The translations under genes and the position numbers were made by a program. The notes under the pieces are model-generated. The model saw nothing but the letters and a program-made list of their open reading frames with translations, was not told the DNA's origin and did not search any database. From a virus: a DNA stretch of 30,437 nt. Each line of letters begins with the position of its first letter. The stretch's first letter is position 1. The stretch covers positions 1-30,437 of the IMG/VR virus record IMGVR_UViG_3300031772_000190; one strand, 5' to 3'. Below, one piece after another: positions 16,619 through 24,410 of this stretch.

Positions 16619-17463
16619 GCTCCTTTCTGTGGGCGCTTGCCGAAGGTCGCCTGGAACTCTGGGCTGTAGTGGCCCTGGCCGCCCTGCGGCTTGGGCGCGG
16701 CCTCGCCGGCCCCGCCACCGCCCTTGACCATCTTCTCCTCGCCCAGCATGCTTGCGATCTCCGCGGTGACCAGAGCGAAGGTGGGGTCGTAGAGCAGGCC
16801 GCTATCGGCGATCTTCCGCATCAGCGCCTCCCCTTTCCCCTTACCCAGCTTTTCCGCGTTCGTACCCAACCGGATCATGTGGGAGCGGAGGAGGTTCTTG
16901 GCCGCGGTCGCTTTCGCCTCCTCCTTGCCCACGGCCTCCAGCAGCCTGGCGTCGTAGCTCTCCGCGGCATCCTTCCGGGCCTTGAGCACCTGGTCGCGTC
17001 CGGCATTGCTCATGCCCATCAGGGTATCCAGCAGCTTCTGGGCCTGGGTTTTGGAGAGGCTCATGTCCAGGGCCCGCTCGCGGACCACCTTGACGATTTC
17101 CTCCATGCCCTGAACGTCTTTATAGGCAGCGGTGTTCAGCGGATAGTCCTCCGGCTTATCCGGCAGGCCCATGGCCTCGCGGAAAGTTTTCATCTCCGCC
17201 GCATCCGGCTTCTGCGCGTTGGGCACGACAATCGCGCGCGCCAGACGCTGCTGGCCCTCGTCCCAGGAGCGCACCAGGTCGCTCATGCGGGGGTGCGCCT
17301 TCAGGGCCCCCATGAGCCGCTCGTCTTTGCGCTGCTCCGGAGAGAGCTGCGAAGCGTAGGCGACCGGGACCTGGTCGCCGGGCTTCGGAGGCCCTCCCGG
17401 GGACGGGTCTGGGGGTGGATCTCCAAACCACTGCAGGTGAACGTTGAACTTTTCCGGATCCAT
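16615..17463 (-). CDS. Capsid scaffolding protein
   Basis: A 282-residue, strongly helical and charged protein one gene upstream of the major capsid protein. The start has GGAGG 5 bases upstream. The N-terminus NVHLQWFGDPPP is typical of phage scaffold or head-assembly proteins, followed by a Pro-rich linker. The middle contains LPDKPEDYPL and long Lys/Glu/Ala helices, including SKTQAQKLLD. The C-terminus is Gly-rich then basic (TFGKRPQKG), matching the common layout in which a basic C-terminal helix contacts the capsid protein. It would direct procapsid assembly and be removed before or during DNA packaging. Confidence 0.8.
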   Translation of the reverse strand: MDPEKFNVHLQWFGDPPPDPSPGGPPKPGDQVPVAYASQLSPEQRKDERLMGALKAHPRMSDLVRSWDEGQQRLARAIVVPNAQKPDAAEMKTFREAMGLPDKPEDYPLNTAAYKDVQGMEEIVKVVRERALDMSLSKTQAQKLLDTLMGMSNAGRDQVLKARKDAAESYDARLLEAVGKEEAKATAAKNLLRSHMIRLGTNAEKLGKGKGEALMRKIADSGLLYDPTFALVTAEIASMLGEEKMVKGGGGAGEAAPKPQGGQGHYSPEFQATFGKRPQKGA

Positions 17464-17476
17464 TCGATCCTCCTCG

Positions 17477-17920
17477 TTATTTTTCTGCGGCCTTGCGCAG
17501 CGCGTTGAGATCGTCGTTGTTCGATGCCTCCAGTAGCTTCTCGGTGATCACGTATAGGTTGGCGTCCTGCGTCTCATGGATCACTCCAAGTTCTACCAGA
17601 AGACGGTTGCCCAATGCAATCAGCTCCGGGTGGACCGCCTTGGGGTCGGTCGCCCGCATTCCGCATTCGTTGAGAAACCAGGTCACCAGGATCTTGCCGT
17701 CTTGCGTGTTCGCAGCCCGGATGAATATCTGGCGCCGGCGCTCCTTCTCCTGGATAGCGGCGAGTTGGTCTTCTTTGTCCTGTTGGTCTTCGCGGGTCAG
17801 CGGGGGCGCCGTATGTGCCTCCTGTCTTGTCGGATCATGCCGCGGATTATCTTCTTGGCCTGCTCGAGGATCTCCTGGATCCCGCGGCGGTCCTTCGTTG
17901 TGTCGATAACGATGTTGCAC
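17477..17920 (-). CDS. Bbp19-like phage protein (start uncertain)
   Basis: The C-terminal 80 residues (QIFIRAANTQDGKILVTWFL, then LGNRLLVELG and NLYVITEKLL) resemble the short Bbp19-type domain found near head genes of BPP-1-like phages: an aromatic helix, a Gly-containing turn and an NR/ER..G element. The only standard start is GTG at 17920, with no clear ribosome binding site. Its first 40 residues are Pro/Arg/His-rich and look like a shadow of the overlapping gene. An alternative is initiation at CTG (17800), overlapping the stop of the upstream gene as CTGA, or an internal restart. The frame is -1 relative to the upstream gene. The gene ends 13 bases before the scaffold. Confidence 0.6.
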   Translation of the reverse strand: MQHRYRHNEGPPRDPGDPRAGQEDNPRHDPTRQEAHTAPPLTREDQQDKEDQLAAIQEKERRRQIFIRAANTQDGKILVTWFLNECGMRATDPKAVHPELIALGNRLLVELGVIHETQDANLYVITEKLLEASNNDDLNALRKAAEK

Positions 17921-17991
17921 TGGCGCTCATGCCAGAGCACGGCCACGATAGCCTTGGGGTCTGCGTTACTCGTCGGCTGAAATGAGGACAA
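17797..17991 (-). CDS. Small unknown protein with TTG start
   Basis: A 64-residue protein. ATG at 18063 would place 24 extra residues inside the upstream gene; TTG at 17991 is preferred because AGGAGG (17998-18003) stands 6 bases upstream. It overlaps the 3' end of the Gln-rich gene by 26 bases. The sequence has a beta-like segment (AIVAVLWHERQCNIVIDTT), then a helix (IQEILEQAKKIIRGMIRQ), and ends in a very basic tail (RRHIRRPR). I do not recognise the family. It lies with the repeat protein and the Bbp19-like gene in the head block. Confidence 0.6.
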   Translation of the reverse strand: MSSFQPTSNADPKAIVAVLWHERQCNIVIDTTKDRRGIQEILEQAKKIIRGMIRQDRRHIRRPR

Positions 17992-18871
17992 GCAATTCCT
18001 CCTCTTCGCTTTCGCGCTTTGAAAACCCGCCGCCGGGTCCCTTGCGGGATACCCGGATAGCATCCGGCTGGCGAGCCGGCGAGCTCGCGGCCGGTCTTGC
18101 CGGGGCCTTTCGGAACGCCGGCGGCGGTTGAAGTCGAATCGCTTCGGGTTTGAATGCTTCCGGCTGGTAGTCGAACGGTTCCCAGCCCTGCGCGGTCTTC
18201 GCCTGGCCCTGCTGCTCTTGTCGGGCCTGCTCCTGGTCGACCGCGCAGTCGATGCTCACTTGCAAAGGCGGCAGGATCTCGGAGGTCGTCTCCGGCCATT
18301 TCTCCGGCCAGCTCAAGCCGTGCGGGATCTTCTGCGGCTTGGCCTTCTTCTTTCGTTCAGGCTGCCGGCGCGTGTCCGGCAGAACGCGGGTGCTGTAGTA
18401 GCCGCCGGAGACGGGTACCGCGGGGGCCTGGGGCTCGAGAACGCCGCTCTGCTGCTGTTCGGCTTGGTCCTGGGCAACCGTGACGTCCGTGGAGATGATC
18501 GGATCGTGGACGTCCGCCTCAGCATCCTGCTCCTGTCGCTCCTGCTCCTGGGCTACGACTGCAGCGGCTCCGGTGACAGCATCCGAATCCTGCTGCTGCG
18601 GGTCTTGAGTCTGCGCTACGATGATCGGCGTGACGGTGACCGCGCTGGCCTGCTGTTGCTGCGGATCCTGCGCCTGGGAGCCGACGACAGGCATGGCGGT
18701 GATCGCGTCGGCATCCTGCTGCTGTTTGGCCTGCGCCTGGGCGACGGTGACTGCGGTGGATCCGGCTCCGCCGGCGGGCTGGATATTTTCTTGGTCGTAC
18801 CAGCCCTCTGTGATAACGAGAGGATCAAACCAGCCTTCGACGCGAAGGAGAGGACTGAACCAGCCTATCAT
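17966..18871 (-). CDS. Gln-rich repeat protein, probable virion-associated protein
   Basis: A 301-residue low-complexity protein whose ATG overlaps the stop of the glycine-rich fibre gene (ATGA). Residues 3-27 are three 10-residue repeats of the form GWFxPLxxxE. Residues 43-143 hold five copies of a roughly 21-residue VAQxQxxQQQxxDAxT unit, and a sixth diverged copy lies near 214. The middle has a basic Lys/Arg stretch (PERKKKAKPQK), a Trp/Pro-rich piece (LSWPEKWPE), and the C-terminus is acidic (SEEEELLVLISADE). Proteins with GWF repeats next to a fibre gene occur in related podoviruses, but I know no function. An extended or disordered surface protein is plausible. Repeat-driven length change is likely. 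Confidence 0.75.
   Translation of the reverse strand: MIGWFSPLLRVEGWFDPLVITEGWYDQENIQPAGGAGSTAVTVAQAQAKQQQDADAITAMPVVGSQAQDPQQQQASAVTVTPIIVAQTQDPQQQDSDAVTGAAAVVAQEQERQEQDAEADVHDPIISTDVTVAQDQAEQQQSGVLEPQAPAVPVSGGYYSTRVLPDTRRQPERKKKAKPQKIPHGLSWPEKWPETTSEILPPLQVSIDCAVDQEQARQEQQGQAKTAQGWEPFDYQPEAFKPEAIRLQPPPAFRKAPARPAASSPARQPDAIRVSRKGPGGGFSKRESEEEELLVLISADE
17998..18003 (-). promoter_or_regulatory. Ribosome binding site for a TTG start
   Basis: AGGAGG lies inside the last codons of the Gln-rich gene, 6 bases before TTG at 17991. It is the strongest initiation signal for this frame and is the reason the TTG start was chosen over the distant ATG. Confidence 0.6.
18443..18745 (-). repeat. About 63-bp Gln-rich tandem repeats
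   Basis: Five degenerate copies of a unit of about 21 codons with the core VAQ.Q...QQ...A.T, encoded by runs of CAG/CAA codons. Spacing between cores is 20-26 residues. A detached sixth copy (VDQEQARQEQQGQAK) lies further downstream. Confidence 0.8.
18785..18865 (-). repeat. Three tandem 10-residue GWF repeats
   Basis: The N-terminus of the Gln-rich protein reads GWFSPLLRVE, GWFDPLVITE, then GWYDQENIQP: three tandem copies of a 30-bp unit, the third diverged. Confidence 0.8.
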
Positions 18872-19887
18872 GCGTACTCATCCACGACGATCACGCCAGC
18901 GGTTCCGTTGCCTCCGGTGCGCACCGTCGATGCTCCCGTAGCCGCACCGCCGCCGCCAGATCCGAATCCGATAGCGGCAACTCCGGCACCCACGGCCGTA
19001 ATACCTATTCCGCCTCTCCCGAATGGGCTGCTTCCACCCTGGCCAGAACCAATAACGGGTGTAGCCACAATCAATGTTTTGCCGCCATCCCCGCCCGCAC
19101 CTGCACCGTTGAGATCTCCATTTGTGGCAATTGCCCCCCCGGCACCGCCCGCATAGGCCGTGAGCGCCGTGGAAGCTGTAGCCACAGGACCGCCGGTTCC
19201 TCCCGGCGCTGTGACTGTAGTGGCACCGACTGCGAAAGTTGTGCTGCCTCCGTTGCCTCCCGCCGCGCCTGACGCGCCAGCTCCCAGCGCGCCGATGGCA
19301 TAGGTGTAGTTGGTATTTGGAGTGACTGTGAAAGTTTTCTCGGCATAGGAGCCGGCACCTCCGCCGCCGGCAGCAGAGGCGGCGCTGGCAACAGAAGTGC
19401 AACCTCCACCTCCGCCGCCTCCTCCCAGTAGGCGTACAAAAATAGTCTTCGTCTCTGGCCCTGTGGTGAACGTAGTCCCCGCGCTCAGTACCGTCGTCTT
19501 GAGCCATCGACCCGATCCGCTCTGCGCGACCTTGACCGCTCCGTTGGCATCCCGGACCTGGAATCCTACACCATCGAGATAGGATAGCGTCTCGCCGGCC
19601 TGCAGCGTAGCCTTGAACAATTCATAGGTCGTGGCGCTGCGGTTCAGAACGACCGTCAGGTCGTCACTCGAAGCGCCCTTATTCCGCGCCAGCAGGCTTT
19701 GTAGGTTGCGCTGCCCGGAGGCCGGCGAGGCGACGATGTCCGTGGTGGTGGCTGTACTGATCGCCGTGACTTGCGGGTTCTGCGGGGTCGGTGGAGTTCC
19801 GCTGTCTACAAAGTGCGCGGTAACGTCAATGGCGATTGCGGCACTGGTGACGAGCTGCAGCTTATCGGTGGTTCCCAGTAGTAGCAT
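18868..19887 (-). CDS. Glycine-rich fibre/structural protein
   Basis: A 339-residue protein. Residues 1-125 form a beta-rich head module (LLLGTTDKLQLVTSAAIAID at 2-21, later LNRSATTYELFKATLQAGET) that is common at the N-terminus of phage head and tail structural proteins. From residue 150 it becomes a glycine-rich domain: Gly8 at 155-162, then AAGGGGAGSYAEKTFTVTPN and many GGAGG and GGNGG runs, ending VIVVDEYA. This architecture is typical of phage fibres that form polyglycine-helix tips. It lies between portal and scaffold rather than in the tail block, so a head-attached fibre is as likely as a tail fibre. The start follows the upstream stop by 4 bases. Confidence 0.75.
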   Translation of the reverse strand: MLLLGTTDKLQLVTSAAIAIDVTAHFVDSGTPPTPQNPQVTAISTATTTDIVASPASGQRNLQSLLARNKGASSDDLTVVLNRSATTYELFKATLQAGETLSYLDGVGFQVRDANGAVKVAQSGSGRWLKTTVLSAGTTFTTGPETKTIFVRLLGGGGGGGGCTSVASAASAAGGGGAGSYAEKTFTVTPNTNYTYAIGALGAGASGAAGGNGGSTTFAVGATTVTAPGGTGGPVATASTALTAYAGGAGGAIATNGDLNGAGAGGDGGKTLIVATPVIGSGQGGSSPFGRGGIGITAVGAGVAAIGFGSGGGGAATGASTVRTGGNGTAGVIVVDEYA

Positions 19888-19891
19888 CGCC

Positions 19892-20305
19892 TTAGCCCTT
19901 GGTCACGGTGTGGGTGAAGTTCGAGCAGGTGACCTCCTGGCCGACTACGATCGTAGTCGTGGGCATCTCCAGGTCGAATCCTCCCGCTGTGACGCCGCAG
20001 GTGCCATCTCCGATCACCGTGGTGCCGTCGCTCTCCAGGCTCCTGTACCACTGCGCCGTTCCGCCGGCGGGCGCGGAATCCTCTTTGGTCAGCGCGTTCA
20101 TGGTGATCAGGCCGTTGACCTGGCTGGCGTAGGCGGTGGCCGCGAAGCGGAGTTCCGCCAGGAGGGTGGAGGCACCGATCCCATCATCCGCACTGGCCGG
20201 TTTGGTGCCTTGATAGATGCGCAGATAGCCGTTGTTGAATCGGACCTTTGCGGCATCCGCTTCGATGTTCACGAAGTTGTTACTGATCTTCAGGTCCTTA
20301 GCCAT
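19892..20305 (-). CDS. Conserved phage structural protein of unknown function
   Basis: A 137-residue beta-rich protein. ATG at 20305 overlaps the portal stop by 8 bases and has GGAGG 9 bases upstream; a longer start at 20332 lacks this. NGYLRIYQGTKP (25-36), TLLAELRFAATA (47-58), AQWYRSLESDGTTVIGD (84-100) and a C-terminal TTTIVVGQEV...FTHTV are the hallmarks of a small family frequently found next to portal, head or tail genes in tailed phages. It is probably a virion component, perhaps a decoration or connector accessory. No enzymatic motif is present. Confidence 0.75.
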   Translation of the reverse strand: MAKDLKISNNFVNIEADAAKVRFNNGYLRIYQGTKPASADDGIGASTLLAELRFAATAYASQVNGLITMNALTKEDSAPAGGTAQWYRSLESDGTTVIGDGTCGVTAGGFDLEMPTTTIVVGQEVTCSNFTHTVTKG

Positions 20306-22085
20306 TGCCTTGTCCCTCCGTGATCTGGGCACCGACCATCTCGCCCTGTGGGTTGCGCCGGATGGCGATGTTGCGGGTGGCCGCGGGGCTGCCCGGGGCG
20401 GCCGGCTTGGTGCTCGCCGCGTAGACCTTGGCCTGAGCCTGGGCCTGTTCGTTCTGCATCTGCTGCTGCAGCATCTGGGCCTTCAGGACGGCGCGGCCCT
20501 GCTGGATCCGCTTTACATCGGCCAGGTTTCGGAGGACGCGTTGGTCGATGTGATAAATATCTGCGGCGTTCCGCAGGTAGTTGTTGATGTCGACGTTGTC
20601 CAACCCCTCCGGGTAAATCTCCGCCAGGGCGATGACCTCCTGCAGGAAGCGGCGGGTGTTGTCCAGAAGCAGGTAGCGTTTCTGGAGCTGGGCCAGGGGG
20701 CTCACCAGGTCGACCTTGATCATCTGACCCCGGAGGATCCTCGGGGGCGGTGGCGCTCGGCCGGTGGCCAGTTCGATGGCGACCAGGTCCTCAATCGAGG
20801 GTTCGATGTACTCCGTGGAAAGCCGGCCATGAAATGACGTCATCATGGCAACCTGCTCGGCCTGGATCAGCTCCGCTTCCGTGGCGGTTTTCAGGCGCTC
20901 GATGTTCGCCGAGAAGATCAAGAATAGATCCGCGTGGTAGCCGGTGCGGACTTCTTTCTGAACCTCCTTTACCATCTCCCAGGCGCCCTCGATGTTGCCG
21001 GTGGCCAGGGCCGCGGTGAAATCCTCTCCTGGCTTCAAGAAGGTGATGCCATTGGGCTCCAGCCGGATCCGGCCCTGCAGGCGATCGGTGGCCTTCAGGG
21101 GCGGCTGGGCCGCGCGTTGGCGGAGACGGCTGATGTCGCGCCGCATGCCGTTGAGCTGCTTCACGTTGGATAGCTGGTGGTAGCCCGGTCCGTCGCCTCC
21201 GTATGGGCTGCCGTCCGGGTTGCGGCTGTGGCGCCAGGCCCAGAAAGGCCGGCGCTCGTAACCGCCTGCGCGGATGGCACGCTTCTCCTGCTGGCAAGTG
21301 TACAGGGAATAGATCGGCATGCCGCGGAGGCTCTTCTCGTCGATGTCCAGGTCGAACTTGCCGAATGGGAAAATGAACTGTTGAAACAACCATTTCTTCA
21401 CCTTGTTGGTCCGGTAGGCGTCGGCGACCCTGGGGGGCACGTTGTCGATGCCGAACTCCGCGACGGCCTCAAAGGGCGCAAGCCATAGGTCCCGGATCAG
21501 GGTGTCTACCTCTCCCCAGCGGTTCTCCATAAGCAGGCAGTGCTTCAGGTGAAGGTTCTTGTAGCTGGGAATGCCGCGCTCGACGTTGTTCTCCCGCAAC
21601 ATCACCGCCGTGGAGAAATCGGCGCCAGTGCGCAGGAGGCTGCGCCCCTCGGTATAGTAGTTGCTCTGATTGGTCTGCCGGTAGCAGTGGCGGTCCATGG
21701 CCTGCAACCAGAGGCGTACTTCGTGTAGCTCGTTGAGGCGATCCTCCTCCATCAGCAGCCGCAGCCAGGGGGCGGTGCGACTGAAGGCGTTGGCCTGCAC
21801 CCCGTCCGCGAAATCGCTTGATGCCGTTGGTCCGGTCATGTCGTAAAGGCTGCGGAAGTCGGGCTGGGGCTGGCTCTCGTCGCTGTCTTCTCCCCAATCC
21901 GCCATCGCCGGGTTGATGTAACTGGCGATGTCCTGCCACCTGGGGATCAAGGGTTGAACGCGGATCTTCTCCTGGGCCCGAATGCCGAAGAGCGCATTGG
22001 TGGCGCTCTCTGAAATCCGCGGGGCTCCCTCAAACAACTCCGTGTTGGCCCAATCGGTTTTCGGTTTTACAGGCGCGATCGGCAT
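20298..22085 (-). CDS. Portal (head-tail connector) protein, T7 gp8-like
   Basis: A 595-residue protein. ATG at 22085 follows GAGGAGGGG by 4-5 bases and lies 11 bases after the terminase nuclease stop; an upstream ATG at 22121 is inside that gene. The N-terminal half (PLIPRWQDIASYINPAMADW, SLYDMTGPTASSDFADGVQA, then a segment with RSLLRTGADFSTAVMLRE) and the later GYERRPFWAWRHSRNPDGSP and GPGYHQLSNVKQLN are typical of podovirus head-tail connector portals. The C-terminus is Gln/Ala-rich (MLQQQMQNEQAQAQAK), the expected barrel or crown helix. It would form the dodecameric ring at the packaging vertex that docks the terminase and the tail. Confidence 0.92.
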   Translation of the reverse strand: MPIAPVKPKTDWANTELFEGAPRISESATNALFGIRAQEKIRVQPLIPRWQDIASYINPAMADWGEDSDESQPQPDFRSLYDMTGPTASSDFADGVQANAFSRTAPWLRLLMEEDRLNELHEVRLWLQAMDRHCYRQTNQSNYYTEGRSLLRTGADFSTAVMLRENNVERGIPSYKNLHLKHCLLMENRWGEVDTLIRDLWLAPFEAVAEFGIDNVPPRVADAYRTNKVKKWLFQQFIFPFGKFDLDIDEKSLRGMPIYSLYTCQQEKRAIRAGGYERRPFWAWRHSRNPDGSPYGGDGPGYHQLSNVKQLNGMRRDISRLRQRAAQPPLKATDRLQGRIRLEPNGITFLKPGEDFTAALATGNIEGAWEMVKEVQKEVRTGYHADLFLIFSANIERLKTATEAELIQAEQVAMMTSFHGRLSTEYIEPSIEDLVAIELATGRAPPPPRILRGQMIKVDLVSPLAQLQKRYLLLDNTRRFLQEVIALAEIYPEGLDNVDINNYLRNAADIYHIDQRVLRNLADVKRIQQGRAVLKAQMLQQQMQNEQAQAQAKVYAASTKPAAPGSPAATRNIAIRRNPQGEMVGAQITEGQGNG

Positions 22086-22096
22086 GGTTCCCCTCC

Positions 22097-22825
22097 TCAT
22101 AAATAATCCATGGGATCCCACTCGGCGGTTCGCTTCCCGCTCCGGGCGGGTGGCTGGTCGGGAATTATATCGTCCTTATACAACCGCGTAAACCACCATG
22201 CGCCCATCAGGTAGGTGGTGACCATGTCGTCGTGAACCTCCGTCTCGTCGGCTTCCCAGGTCTTGCGCCTCTTCCCGTCTGGCGGCTTGAAGTGCTTGAG
22301 TTGCTTTTCGAACTCCTCCCGCCAGCGCAGGGCCTGGGCGATGCGGCAGCGGTTCTGCTGCAGGACGATCTGCCCGGCGGAGACCAGGTCCTTCTTGGGC
22401 ACGTGGATCTCGGCCAGGCCGATGGCCGGCTGCAACTTGCCGGCCTGGGCCGGCTGCAACTGTCCGAAGCCCGCTTTGATCTCCTTGATCTTCTCCCCGC
22501 CGGTGGCGAGGATAGAAATGGGATTGAGCAGCTTGGCGCGCATCATGTCAATGACCGGCTCCCCGACGCCGGCGCCGTCCACCAGCAGGTCGTGGTTGTT
22601 GGCCAGCTCCTTGGTCCCGCAGAGAGTGACCGCGTTGTCGACCAGCTCCTCGTAGCTGCGCCTCAAGAACTTGTCGATGAAGACGATATCCATCAGGAAT
22701 CGCAGGCGGTCGACGTTACCTATGGGCAGGGCCTTCTCGACGATCAAGCCGGTGTGCTTGGCGACCATGAAGATGGCGGAATCCCGGCGCTTGCCCGGGT
22801 CGCAGAGCACGGCGTACTCGTTCAC
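22097..22825 (-). CDS. Large terminase, nuclease (RNase H-fold) subunit as a separate gene
   Basis: A 242-residue protein equal to the C-terminal half of a normal large terminase. It starts with GTG, overlapping the stop of the ATPase gene as GTGA, with GGAGGT 6 bases upstream. The first strand begins at once (YAVLCDPGKRRDSAIFMVAK, D9), followed by LLVDGAGVGEPVIDMM (D83) and EVHDDMVTTYLMGAW (D199/D200): the three acidic positions of an RNase H-like metal site. It should cut concatemeric DNA during packaging. No frameshift scar is visible; both genes have good start signals, so the split looks natural. Confidence 0.85.
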   Translation of the reverse strand: MNEYAVLCDPGKRRDSAIFMVAKHTGLIVEKALPIGNVDRLRFLMDIVFIDKFLRRSYEELVDNAVTLCGTKELANNHDLLVDGAGVGEPVIDMMRAKLLNPISILATGGEKIKEIKAGFGQLQPAQAGKLQPAIGLAEIHVPKKDLVSAGQIVLQQNRCRIAQALRWREEFEKQLKHFKPPDGKRRKTWEADETEVHDDMVTTYLMGAWWFTRLYKDDIIPDQPPARSGKRTAEWDPMDYL

Positions 22826-23877
22826 CTGTGAACCTCCAGGACTGGGATATCGGCGATCTCCGGAAGACCGAAGCTCATCGGCTGCACCGCGTCGCTGAAT
22901 GCTCGCTCGATATGGTCATAAGCGAAGACCTGCATTTCCGGCTCCACGAACTCCACCAGGTACTCTTGCCTGAATAAGCGCGGGCCCATCTCCTCGAGGT
23001 TATCGAGCTGCTCTTTCTGATCCAGGTGCCGCGGGCTGTGGAACGCCTGGATCCCCTTCTTCGCTCGCAGGGCCTGGTACTGTGCCTCGCTGAGCGCTGC
23101 CGGCAGCAGATCCCAGGCTTGATCGTCCACATCCCATGGCGCCCGGATCTCGTATTTCTCCCACTGCTCGCTCGCCTGGGCGCGGTAGAAAAATCCCTCC
23201 CGGCCGTTCGGGGTGCTGATGGCGAGGAGCTCGCACCAGGGGTTGTCCGTCAACATGGGTCGGATGCCGGAGCGATAGACGCCATCCTCGATGCGGGCGG
23301 CCTCGTCCAGGATGATCAGGTCGATCTTCCGGTTGCCGGTGATGTCCGGGTTGGAATAGCCGCGGGCGCCCTTCTCTGTGGCCGGGACCACCAGGATGCG
23401 CGTGCCGTGCTCCGTCTCGAGGAGGGAATCGGAGTCGCGGACGATCCGTGGGTAGTGGGGATCCCGGCTGATGTAGTCCTTGATTTTTTCCATGTCCTCG
23501 GTGGCCTGCTTTTCGGTGGCCCCGACGACGATGGCCATGCAGCCGTAGAAGAATCGGCCCAGGTGGGCGGGCTTGGCGGCGATGATGGTGCTCTTCCCGG
23601 ACTGCCTGGCGCCGTTGATCAGTTTCCGCTTGTGGGTGCTGGCCAGGACGCGTTGCTGCCAGAGAAAGCGGTTGGGTGTCAGGCCCAACGTGTAACGCAG
23701 AGGGTCGAGCTGGTTGGCCAGGTCCTCGAGGCATCCTCTGGGCAGTGGACTGTAGTGTTTCCTCACCCTGAACTGCCGCTGCAATAGCGCCGGCTGCTCC
23801 TGCTTGGGCGGCTCCATCTTGGATCTTCCCGGGGCGTTGAGAAAACGGATCAAGTCCTCGTAGCTGCTTCGGCTCAC
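22822..23877 (-). CDS. Large terminase, ATPase subunit as a separate gene
   Basis: A 351-residue protein with the packaging-motor ATPase: Walker A GARQSGKST (89-97), Walker B LIILDEA (187-193, with D191 and catalytic E192) and coupling motif AISTPNGREGFFY (219-231), followed by a linker ending near FRQEYLVEFVEPE. The nuclease domain that normally continues in the same chain is encoded by the next gene. The start is GTG overlapping the small terminase stop as GTGA, with GGAGG 4 bases upstream. Both junctions suggest stoichiometric, coupled translation of small subunit, ATPase and nuclease. Confidence 0.92.
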   Translation of the reverse strand: MSRSSYEDLIRFLNAPGRSKMEPPKQEQPALLQRQFRVRKHYSPLPRGCLEDLANQLDPLRYTLGLTPNRFLWQQRVLASTHKRKLINGARQSGKSTIIAAKPAHLGRFFYGCMAIVVGATEKQATEDMEKIKDYISRDPHYPRIVRDSDSLLETEHGTRILVVPATEKGARGYSNPDITGNRKIDLIILDEAARIEDGVYRSGIRPMLTDNPWCELLAISTPNGREGFFYRAQASEQWEKYEIRAPWDVDDQAWDLLPAALSEAQYQALRAKKGIQAFHSPRHLDQKEQLDNLEEMGPRLFRQEYLVEFVEPEMQVFAYDHIERAFSDAVQPMSFGLPEIADIPVLEVHR

Positions 23878-24410
23878 GCTTCCTCCGCGTCGACGGGTAT
23901 GGCCGCCTCAACTTGCTTGACGATGCGCGCGCGGACCTCCGGCTGGTCCATGGTGGCCCGGAAGATCGCCGTGCGAATGTAGGCGAATATCTGCACCAGA
24001 GCCCCGCCCTCCGCTACCTCTGCCCCGCTCGGGGCGCCGTCGCTTTTCTCGATCAGATACTTCATGGCGATCAGGTCCCCATCCTGGATGGCCTTCGAAT
24101 AGAGTTTGTCGACGACCGCCCGGCGCCTGGTGATCTTCCGGCCGTCCCTTGTGTCGACGTCCTTCGCCTCCGCGAGCTCGCGGATCATCTCCGCATAGGC
24201 TTGGCCGCTGGGTGGCCGCCCCTTCCTGTTGATGCGCGGGTCGTTCGTCCCGAAAGGCCGGCCGGTAGCCGGTCTGCCCTTCGGAGGGCCCGACTTCTTA
24301 TGCGGCAGCGGCTTCCTGCGCGATTTCCGGGGCGGACCTGGCTTCTTGTGGCGCCCCAGTTTCTTACGCGATTTCCGGGCAGAAGCGGCGCCACTCGAAC
24401 GCCTTGCCAT
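23874..24410 (-). CDS. Putative small terminase subunit (DUF5681-like)
   Basis: A 178-residue protein directly upstream of the terminase ATPase. ATG at 24410 has GGAGGT 8 bases upstream and overlaps the methyltransferase end by 47 bases. Residues 11-50 are a very basic Pro-rich tail with a duplicated HKKPGPP / HKKSGPP element. GRPFGTNDPRINRKGRPP (50-67) matches the DUF5681-type signature. The rest is helical (AYAEMIRELAEAKD, then VVDKLYSKAIQDGDLIAMKY). Position and DNA-binding composition support the packaging-site recognition role of a small terminase. The family is less certain than the role. Confidence 0.65.
   Translation of the reverse strand: MARRSSGAASARKSRKKLGRHKKPGPPRKSRRKPLPHKKSGPPKGRPATGRPFGTNDPRINRKGRPPSGQAYAEMIRELAEAKDVDTRDGRKITRRRAVVDKLYSKAIQDGDLIAMKYLIEKSDGAPSGAEVAEGGALVQIFAYIRTAIFRATMDQPEVRARIVKQVEAAIPVDAEEA

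Noticed and set aside
17797-17920. Programmed -1 frameshift as in tail-assembly chaperones
   Set aside because: The frames are in the right relation, but no convincing X XXY YYZ heptamer lies in the overlap and short-tailed phages do not need that chaperone pair.
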